In this document: one piece after another, positions 34,678-40,896 of the stretch
How positions within the stretch are numbered: position 1 is the stretch's first letter
Layout: each line of letters begins with the position of its first letter
Origin: CAZVYN01 sp964631125
GTDB taxonomy: Bacteria > Eisenbacteria > RBG-16-71-46 > CAIMUX01
Reading direction: 5' to 3'
Length of the DNA: 50,166 bases
Assembly (NCBI GenBank): GCA_964631125.1
Contig: CAZVYN010000025.1
Coordinates: forward strand, 1-50,166
Translations under genes and position numbers: made by a program
Notes under the pieces: generated by a model
The model's database searches: none
Seen by the model: only the letters and a program-made list of their open reading frames with translations
What the model was told of the DNA's origin: nothing

Positions 34678-36820
34678 GCTCACCACCGCGCAGAAACTCC
34701 TTCCAGGCCAGACAGGAATCAGGGCCCAGGGTGATCGAGCAGCTCTGGCCCGAGGCGAGCAGTTCTCCCGACGCCGGAGTCTGGGCAATGACCCAGCCGG
34801 TTCCCTCGGCGCGGTACGGAGTCTCGAGCGAACGAAGTCGAACCAAGGCGTCGCGCATCGAGAGACCCATCAACGCCGGCATGCGGCGCCCGGGTCCGAG
34901 CGAGTCGACGACGACCGAACCGAGCGCGAGAGTCACGACGGACCCGGCCTCGCAGCTCTCTCCCACCGGCGGTCGGCAGGCCACGACCTGGTCTCCGACC
35001 CCTTCCACGCGCGGCAACATACCGGCTTCGACGAGCACTCGGCGCGCGACCGACGTCGACAGTCCGATCACGTCGGGAACCGACGCGACCTGCGGCGCGA
35101 CCGCCAACGACTCGGGCGAGACCAGCGCCGCGATCGAAGGCGATTCGGAGGCGCCGGGCAAGATCCCGCGGAGATCCCCGACGATCTCGCGGAAGATCGG
35201 CGCAGCGACGTTGCCGCCGTAGATGTCGGAGGTGGGTTCGTCGACGTACACGATGCAGAGGATCTGCGGATCGTCGAACGGCGCGAAGCCGGCGAAGCCG
35301 GCCAGATAGCGGCGATTGCTGTAGCTGCCCTCTTCGGGGATGTACTTCTGCGCGGTGGAGGTCTTCCCCGCCGTCGGGTACCCCTCGACCTCGGCCTTCT
35401 TGCCGGTGCCGTCGGTCACGACGAAGCGCAGCATGTCGCGCAACTGCTCAGCCGTGTCAGGTTCGATCACGCGGCGGATCACCTCGGGCTCCCAGCGCTG
35501 CGAGACGACCCCTTCCGGCGTGCGCAACTCGCGTGCGAGCAGCGGTCGCAGGAGCAACCCGCCGTTGGCGATCGCGCCGTACGCCATCGCGAGTTGGACG
35601 CCGGTGACCGAGATCTCTTGCCCGAAGGCCTGGGTCACAAGTGAACGTGCGGACCAGGCGGACGGCTCGAGGATCCGTCCTCTTGCCTCGCCCGGGAGAT
35701 CGATTCCGGTCTGCGGTCCGAAACCGAACGCCCTTTCCATGCGGTAAAACCATTCCCGCCCGGCCCGCTCTGCGATGATCCCCGTTCCGATGTTCGACGA
35801 TTGTCCCAAGACCTCTGTGACCGTCAGCACACCGTGGGAATGGTGGTCGGTGATGATGCCGCCCGGCACGGAGCGACGTCCCATCATGCAATCGATCGGA
35901 TCGTCGGGCTCGATCACACCGGCCTCCAGGCCGGCCGCGAACGCCACGACCTTGTAGGACGACCCCGGCTCGAAGGCGTCTTGGATGCCTCTCGAGCGCA
36001 GATTGTCGGCCTGCCAACTCTGCGGATCCTCGGGATCGACCGTGGGATAGTGGGCCATCGCCAACACCTCGCCGGTCTGCGGACGCGTCACGATGACGAA
36101 CCCGCCCTTCGCTCGCTCACGCACGACACCCTGCTCGAGCCGCGCGGCGGCGATCTCTTGAACGCGGCTGTGCAGCGTCGTGCGCAGATCGGACCCGGGG
36201 CTCGGCGCTCGCGTGATCTCGACCGCCAATCCCTGGAACTCTCCACCGGTGGCGTCGCCCACGCTCACCATCGCGCCGGCCCGACCCTGCAGTTCCGTCG
36301 AGAAACGAGCCTCCAGGCCGCCGAGGGCTACATCGTCGCGGCCGACCACTCCGATCGTCGCGCCGCCGGCCGCCCCCAACGGATGGAGCCGCGCCGACTC
36401 AGGCACGACATCCAGCGCGGGGAACTCCGCCAAGAGCCGATCGATCGTCTCGTTCGGCAGCATGGAACGTGTGACCCAGAGGAATCCCTTTCGCCGGTCC
36501 AGCGCCAACGGCAGGAACTCGTCGCGCGAACGAATGCCGAGCTCCTGCAGTCGGTCGGCCAACTTCTCCGGATCGGACAGATGACGCGGATCGACGGCGA
36601 GCGATCGCTTGGGCACCGAACGCGCCAGCGTCACGCCGTCGGAACTGACGATCTCTCCGCGGATGGCCGGAAGTTCGATCGAGGTCTCGTGACCGGCGCG
36701 CGCACGCGCGATCCAGCGATCATGTTCGACGAGCTGAAGCCAGGCGGAGCGTCCGAGCAGGACGCACCACGCCCCGACGAAGCCCGCCTGGAGCAGGCGG
36801 ACTCTACCGGCTCGAGTCAT
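34625..36820 (-). CDS. ftsI: Septal transpeptidase FtsI (class B PBP) with two PASTA domains
   Basis: This enzyme cross-links septal peptidoglycan with FtsW. The 731-residue protein has a cytoplasmic start, one membrane helix (LLQAGFVGAWCVLLGRSAWL), the PBP dimerisation domain, and the transpeptidase domain with SxxK in AFEPGSSYKVVAF (about 287), SxN in LGQSSNIGTG (about 338) and KTS in TAGKTSTAQKY (about 485). After residue 575 come two PASTA units (VPDVIGLSTSVARRVLVEAG and MPALMGLSMRDALVRLRSLE), as in SpoVD-like PBPs and unlike enteric FtsI. The ATG at 36820 overlaps the ftsL end by 17 nt and its own end overlaps murE by 53 nt. Confidence 0.95.
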   Translation of the reverse strand: MTRAGRVRLLQAGFVGAWCVLLGRSAWLQLVEHDRWIARARAGHETSIELPAIRGEIVSSDGVTLARSVPKRSLAVDPRHLSDPEKLADRLQELGIRSRDEFLPLALDRRKGFLWVTRSMLPNETIDRLLAEFPALDVVPESARLHPLGAAGGATIGVVGRDDVALGGLEARFSTELQGRAGAMVSVGDATGGEFQGLAVEITRAPSPGSDLRTTLHSRVQEIAAARLEQGVVRERAKGGFVIVTRPQTGEVLAMAHYPTVDPEDPQSWQADNLRSRGIQDAFEPGSSYKVVAFAAGLEAGVIEPDDPIDCMMGRRSVPGGIITDHHSHGVLTVTEVLGQSSNIGTGIIAERAGREWFYRMERAFGFGPQTGIDLPGEARGRILEPSAWSARSLVTQAFGQEISVTGVQLAMAYGAIANGGLLLRPLLARELRTPEGVVSQRWEPEVIRRVIEPDTAEQLRDMLRFVVTDGTGKKAEVEGYPTAGKTSTAQKYIPEEGSYSNRRYLAGFAGFAPFDDPQILCIVYVDEPTSDIYGGNVAAPIFREIVGDLRGILPGASESPSIAALVSPESLAVAPQVASVPDVIGLSTSVARRVLVEAGMLPRVEGVGDQVVACRPPVGESCEAGSVVTLALGSVVVDSLGPGRRMPALMGLSMRDALVRLRSLETPYRAEGTGWVIAQTPASGELLASGQSCSITLGPDSCLAWKEFLRGGEHASRSAPRGDLVARARE

Positions 36821-37265
36821 GTCCCCCGCGCGACTCTCCGGCCCGCGCTTCGTCTCCGACGAGCGGGACGATTCCGAGGAGACCCGCTTGCAGCGCCTTG
36901 GTCGGCGTCGTCTCGGCCGGCGTCGGCAGAGCGGAGGTCGCCACCAGGACGATCTCTTCCCGCGCGCCGTTGGTCACGAGTCCGCGCGCGGCCTCGATCT
37001 GCGCCAGTTCGCCGTAGGTCGACGCGCGACGGAGTCGACTCTCGACCACGCCGCGTTCCGCGTCGGTCTCCGCCAGGTCGGTGCGCAGCGTGTTGACGCG
37101 ACTCCGTCGCTCCGCCACCTCGACGTTGAGCCAGACCTGGACGAGCGCGTAGACGAAGACGACCCCAAGCAGTCCGAGACCGGTCGATTTCCGGCGCTCC
37201 TGCGCACGCGCGGTCTGGAACAATTGCCGTCCGTTCGTCCTCGTCCCCTTGGCCCCGGTCATCAT
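36804..37265 (-). CDS. ftsL: Cell division protein FtsL
   Basis: FtsL is a small bitopic divisome protein that pairs with FtsB and activates FtsWI. The 153-residue product has a basic N-terminus, one membrane helix (STGLGLLGVVFVYALVQVWL), then a coiled-coil segment (AERRSRVNTLRTDLAETDAE) and IEAARGLVTNGAREEIVLV, matching the usual layout. The C-terminal 40 residues are an extension. The assignment relies on this topology plus position between rsmH and ftsI, because FtsL is poorly conserved. The ATG at 37265 overlaps the rsmH stop (ATGA). Confidence 0.88.
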   Translation of the reverse strand: MMTGAKGTRTNGRQLFQTARAQERRKSTGLGLLGVVFVYALVQVWLNVEVAERRSRVNTLRTDLAETDAERGVVESRLRRASTYGELAQIEAARGLVTNGAREEIVLVATSALPTPAETTPTKALQAGLLGIVPLVGDEARAGESRGGHDSSR

Positions 37266-38158
37266 GTCGTCGCCCTCCTCTCGAACACTCTCAGCTTCGC
37301 GCTACGCGCCTTCCGGTTGCGCGCCACCTCCGCCGGTCCCGCGACCAGCGGCTTCTTCCTGCGAGGCGCGAACGGCGAATCCTTCGCCTGGACGAAGGCG
37401 CGTTTGATGCGCCGGTCCTCGTGACTCGCGTATGCGATCACGACCAGCCTTCCTCCCGGAGCGATCCATCGCCCCACTTGTCGGAGGAAGGCATCCAGGC
37501 GTTCCATTTCCTGGTTGATCGCGATTCGCAAGGCCCCGAACACACGCGAGAGCTCGGCCGGAGCCAGCACCTCGCGCCGCGGGCCGGCCAGAGCCCGCAC
37601 CAACTCAGAGGTCGTCTCGAGGCGCGTGTGTTGTCGCGCTTCGACCAATCTTCGGGCATAGAGCGTGGCGCGCCGCGGATTCCCGTATTCTGCGAAGAGT
37701 TCGCGGAGCTCCTCCAACCGCACGCGCGCGAGATACTCTGCGGCGGTGAACGGCAGGTCGGGATCGAGCTTCATGTTGAGAGGCGCGTCGATCGTGTAGC
37801 TCAAGCCGTTCTCCGGACGAGTCAGGCTCCAAGCGTTCAGACCGAGATCGAGGAGGATCCCGTCGACGCTCTCCCGCCCCGCCTCGCTCAGAATCGGATC
37901 GAGCTCACTGAAACTCGCCCGGTGGAAACTCACGCGCGGATCGGCGCCCAGTCGCTCCGCGGCGATCGCCAGCGGCGCCGGATCCTGGTCCACACAGAGC
38001 AGCCGCCCGTTCGGGCCGAGCGTCTCGAGGATCTTCGCGCTGTGCCCGCCCGTGCCGGTGGTGCCGTCGATGTAGATTCCGTCGAGGCGCCAGACGAGGT
38101 CCTCGACTGTCTCGCGCAAGAGAACCGGTTCGTGCAATCCCGTCACAGGTTCAGACAC
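37262..38158 (-). CDS. rsmH: 16S rRNA (cytosine-1402-N4)-methyltransferase RsmH (MraW)
   Basis: RsmH methylates C1402 of 16S rRNA in the ribosomal P site. The 298-residue product starts SEPVTGLHEPVLLRETVEDL, then the SAM motif IYIDGTTGTGGHSAKILETL, CVDQDPAPLAIAAERLG, GILLDLGLNAWSLTRPENGL, and the late conserved AINQEMERLDAFLRQ and GRLVVIAYASHEDRRIKRAF. The normal family form LGVSS reads LGLNA here. The GTG at 38158 has GAGGAG eight nt upstream. A 133-nt gap separates it from the STAS-like gene. Confidence 0.95.
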   Translation of the reverse strand: MSEPVTGLHEPVLLRETVEDLVWRLDGIYIDGTTGTGGHSAKILETLGPNGRLLCVDQDPAPLAIAAERLGADPRVSFHRASFSELDPILSEAGRESVDGILLDLGLNAWSLTRPENGLSYTIDAPLNMKLDPDLPFTAAEYLARVRLEELRELFAEYGNPRRATLYARRLVEARQHTRLETTSELVRALAGPRREVLAPAELSRVFGALRIAINQEMERLDAFLRQVGRWIAPGGRLVVIAYASHEDRRIKRAFVQAKDSPFAPRRKKPLVAGPAEVARNRKARSAKLRVFERRATT

Positions 38159-38291
38159 AGGTCGACTCCTCGGGCGCCACGCGGCGAAGATCGGATCCAC
38201 CCGGTATCCCCTCGCGCCGGGATGGCCGGGCCCGAGGGAGCGACATTCGGGCCCGAGAGCGGGACACCGGATGAATCGGATCTCCGTCACT

Positions 38292-38732
38292 TCAGTTCGG
38301 ACCGAAGCCGGCCGTGCGGACGAGCCGCTCGACGAATGCGTCACTGATCCCGCCCCACGACAGTTCGCCGTCGGTCTCGCGCGCAGGCTCGCGGGACGAC
38401 TCGCGGGACGATGAGTCGATCCGGGAAGACGAGATCTCGAACAGATCCCAGTCGGACTGCGAGAGGACGTAGCCGAAGATCGCGTGGATGTAGTTGGACG
38501 CGCCGTCGAGCACGACCGACTTGCGCGCGAGTCCACAGGCGCGCAGGCGACCCACGAACGCCAGCCATGCGCGGTACCGCACATGGCGGACGCGGCCGAG
38601 GTCGAGCACGAACGGCGCGCCGAGCTCTCCGCTGCGCAACTGTTCGACCACCTGGTCGAGTTGAGTCTCGCCCACCAACGACGGGAGTACGACGCGCCAA
38701 GCCGGGAGGCGCCGACACGGGACGTGACTCAT
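38292..38732 (-). CDS. STAS-like domain protein in the dcw cluster
   Basis: This 146-residue cytoplasmic protein has a middle part that reads like a STAS (anti-sigma antagonist) domain: APFVLDLGRVRHVRYRAWLA, then VGRLRACGLARKSVVLDGAS, and helix NYIHAIFGYVLSQSDWDLFE. In classical STAS proteins the loop after the first Asp ends in D-S-S-G, whose Ser is phosphorylated; here it reads R-Y-R-A, so that site is missing. A Ser/Arg/Glu-rich stretch and a short C-terminal helix follow. The ATG at 38732 has AGGAGG nine nt upstream and overlaps the mraZ stop (ATGA). A gene of this kind is not part of standard dcw clusters. Function unknown; STAS assignment is moderate. Confidence 0.7.
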   Translation of the reverse strand: MSHVPCRRLPAWRVVLPSLVGETQLDQVVEQLRSGELGAPFVLDLGRVRHVRYRAWLAFVGRLRACGLARKSVVLDGASNYIHAIFGYVLSQSDWDLFEISSSRIDSSSRESSREPARETDGELSWGGISDAFVERLVRTAGFGPN

Positions 38733-39235
38733 CGTGGAGTACCTCCTCGCACGCTGGAGAACGACGCGCCGCGCGCGCTGTTCGAGATGAAGCGGCGCAT
38801 GTCGGTCTTTCCGCGCAGCGCCAGGATGCGGGCCGTGTGACGGTCGGTGTCCACGATCTCGATGTGATCGTGGGCGCCCTGCACGGTCACGGCGTTGGTC
38901 AGGCCGACCCACTTGCGCGCGGCCGCTGGAATGACGATTCTTCCCTGGCCGTCCAACTCTTGAACGGTGGTCGAGGCGATGATGAGATCGTGCGTCTCGG
39001 ACTTGTCGAAGCCGGCGTCGGCCGGCGCCAGGGAGAGGTTCTCCATGATCGCGTCGAAGGTGGAGTGGGGCATGATCCAGACCGACTCGTCGCTGATGGC
39101 CCAGTTCACGACGACCTCCTTGTCACCCATGCGCAGCAAGATTTCTCGCATCGGCGCGGGTATCGCGACCCGACCACGGTCGTCGACGCGGGCTTCCTGG
39201 CTTCCGAGCAGCCGATATGGAGTTGGCGCCGACAT
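38729..39235 (-). CDS. mraZ: Transcriptional regulator MraZ
   Basis: MraZ is an AbrB-like DNA-binding protein that represses the dcw operon it heads. The 168-residue product has two SpoVT/AbrB half-domains: EARVDDRGRVAIPAPMREIL and QELDGQGRIVIPAAARKWVG. It is somewhat longer than usual (about 145-150 residues) with an added C-terminal tail. It is the first gene of the cluster, ahead of the STAS-like gene, with G-rich candidate MraZ sites and a promoter upstream. Confidence 0.93.
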   Translation of the reverse strand: MSAPTPYRLLGSQEARVDDRGRVAIPAPMREILLRMGDKEVVVNWAISDESVWIMPHSTFDAIMENLSLAPADAGFDKSETHDLIIASTTVQELDGQGRIVIPAAARKWVGLTNAVTVQGAHDHIEIVDTDRHTARILALRGKTDMRRFISNSARGASFSSVRGGTPR

Positions 39236-39278
39236 GAGTCACTCGCCCCCGGTCTCTGAGCCTCGAGTTCTGAACACC

Positions 39279-39308
39279 TTCCCCCGCATCCCACCAAATT
39301 CCCCACTT
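39279..39308 (-). promoter_or_regulatory. Candidate MraZ operator repeats
   Basis: On the minus strand three G-rich blocks (GGGGA, GTGGG, GGGGA) start about 10 bp apart between the predicted promoter and mraZ. MraZ sites in E. coli are GTGGG-type direct repeats with 10-bp spacing, so the layout fits autorepression. The match is approximate. Confidence 0.45.
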
Positions 39309-39321
39309 CAGGTGTCGGCGG

Positions 39322-39350
39322 AAGGTACGATGGGTGTTTAGTGTCGTCAA
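39322..39350 (-). promoter_or_regulatory. Candidate sigma-70 promoter of the dcw operon
   Basis: On the minus strand TTGACG (39345-39350), 17 nt, and TACCTT (39322-39327). The -35 is five of six; the -10 is weak. Transcription would start just before the G-rich MraZ-like repeats. The rest of the 266-bp gap back to the GT4 gene shows nothing else definite. Confidence 0.45.
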
Positions 39351-39501
39351 ACGACGACCCCAGTAGACGCCGACCCGAAGAGTCAGTCTCCTAACGCATT
39401 CAACGCGAGCCGGTTACGGGACTAGAAGTCCTAGAATTGAAGTCTCGTCCGGCGAGCCGATACCGAACAGTCTTGCGCCGGATGGAGAGCGGCAAAACGC
39501 C

Positions 39502-40869
39502 TCAGGAAGGGGATTTCGAGGCGACGATCGTATCCAAGATTTTCGCCAGCCGCGCAGTCAACTCTTTGCGCTCGAAGGATTTGACTGGTGCTCTCTCCCC
39601 CGCCGCGGGGGTGAGCGGGGGGGGCGTCGAACCGTCCGTAAAAAAAAGTTCTCGAGAATCTTTCGAGAAGGGGAAGTTCGCGGTGCGTGCGAGCAACTCC
39701 TCGAGCGCCCCGGCGATCGACTCCGGTCGAGACGGATCGGCCACCCGACCCGCCCCCTGCTCGCGGATCATCCTCGCGGCCGCCCCCTCGCCGGGCACGA
39801 GCGCCAGGATCGGCCGCCCCGAACGGAGATACTCGAAGATCTTTCCCGGGAGGATGAGCCTGCCGCGAGGTGAGTCGTGCTCCAAGAGCAGGAGGATCCG
39901 CGCATCGAGCAGCGCCGCCACCGATTCGGTATGCGGCTTCGGCGGGAGGAAGCGAACGCAGTCCTCGAGACCCAGCCTCCTGACGGCAGCGGCGTCGGCA
40001 TCGTAGTGCCCTCCGAGGAACACAGTGTCGGGCGCGTTCTGAGATCGGCGCGCGGCGACGATGCGCAGCCCCTGCAGGAACGGTTCGATCGGACGCTCCG
40101 GATTGAGCTGCCCGGCGTGCAGGATCGAGCCTCGGGTTTCCGCGGTCAGGTCCGGAGCGCGCGCCGCGAGTTCCGCCGCCCGCACGAAGTCCTCCTCGTC
40201 GAATCCGTTCGTCACGACCGAGATTCGCGAAGGATCGAGCTTCGGCGTGCGACGCAGATAATCGTCGCGCGTCTCCGGGGAAGTGACGACGACATGATCC
40301 GCGCTCAGCAGTACACGTCGCTCCAGCGCGCGGTGGAGCGCGTCGTGCAACGGGGTCGGCGGCGCGTACGAGAGACGCTGCGTCCAGGGATCGCGCAGGT
40401 CGGCGATCCAGGGGATGCGCCTCCGGCGCGCGATCCACAGCGCCAAGAGGTGCGCGCTGTCGGGCGACGAAGTCGAGATCATCGCGTCATGGGGTTGCTG
40501 CGCCAGAATTCGCTCCGCCGCACGGTGCGCCGGGAGCACCCAATTCCAGTAGGCGTCCGGCACCAGCAGCCAACGCGACAGCGCGCGGGCGCGGGCCACA
40601 CTCGACAAAGATCGCGCGAGGGTCGCGGCGTCGGCGCGAACTCCCCGTTGCACGATGCGCATGCCCCACGCGCGCACCCGCGTGACCTGGGCCTCTGACG
40701 GGATCTCGCGCGAGAGGCTCTCGTCTTCCATCCAGTAGCGCGAGGCGCTGGTCAGCACGGTCGATTGCCAGCCGAACGACGGCAGATGACGCACGAACTT
40801 CAGCGTGCGCTGCACGCCGGCGCCGCCGAGCGGCGGGAAGAAGTAGGCTAGATAGAGGACGCGCTTCAT
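39502..40869 (-). CDS. GT4-type glycosyltransferase
   Basis: This 455-residue cytoplasmic enzyme of the GT-B fold has an N-terminal LYLAYFFPPLGGAGVQRTLK, then PWIADLRDPWTQRLSY and SADHVVVTSPETRDDYLRRT. The donor-binding half has GSILHAGQLNPERPIEPFLQ, CVRFLPPKPHTESVAALLDA and the GT4-type PGKIFEYLRSGRPILALVPG. Donor and acceptor sugars cannot be read from sequence. It is the last gene of the glycan operon, 27 nt after the propeller gene. Oddities: an 8-bp tandem repeat at its start codon, and runs of eight C and eight T on the coding strand near residues 407-415, where slippage would replace the last 40-50 residues. Confidence 0.9.
   Translation of the reverse strand: MKRVLYLAYFFPPLGGAGVQRTLKFVRHLPSFGWQSTVLTSASRYWMEDESLSREIPSEAQVTRVRAWGMRIVQRGVRADAATLARSLSSVARARALSRWLLVPDAYWNWVLPAHRAAERILAQQPHDAMISTSSPDSAHLLALWIARRRRIPWIADLRDPWTQRLSYAPPTPLHDALHRALERRVLLSADHVVVTSPETRDDYLRRTPKLDPSRISVVTNGFDEEDFVRAAELAARAPDLTAETRGSILHAGQLNPERPIEPFLQGLRIVAARRSQNAPDTVFLGGHYDADAAAVRRLGLEDCVRFLPPKPHTESVAALLDARILLLLEHDSPRGRLILPGKIFEYLRSGRPILALVPGEGAAARMIREQGAGRVADPSRPESIAGALEELLARTANFPFSKDSRELFFTDGSTPPPLTPAAGERAPVKSFERKELTARLAKILDTIVASKSPS
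39617..39647. repeat. Paired homopolymer tracts (G8 and A8) in the GT4 gene
   Basis: Eight G (39617-39624) and eight A (39640-39647) lie 15 nt apart inside the coding region. Both are unusually long for this GC-rich DNA, the A-run especially. On the coding strand they are C8 (Pro codons) and T8 (Leu-Phe-Phe). Confidence 0.9.
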
Positions 40870-40889
40870 CGCGTCATCGCGTCATCGCG
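40866..40889. repeat. 8-bp tandem repeat, three copies, over the GT4 start codon
   Basis: The unit tcatcgcg occurs three times in a row. On the minus strand each copy supplies an ATG; only the last one (40869) opens the GT4 frame, while the first reads ATG-ACG-CGA-TGA and stops at once. Confidence 0.9.
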
Positions 40890-40896
40890 CGCGACG

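Noticed and set aside
32377..34734. A 785-codon open frame on the plus strand
   Set aside because: It is antisense to the murE-murF gene with low-complexity Arg-rich sequence; the minus strand carries full Mur ligase motifs.
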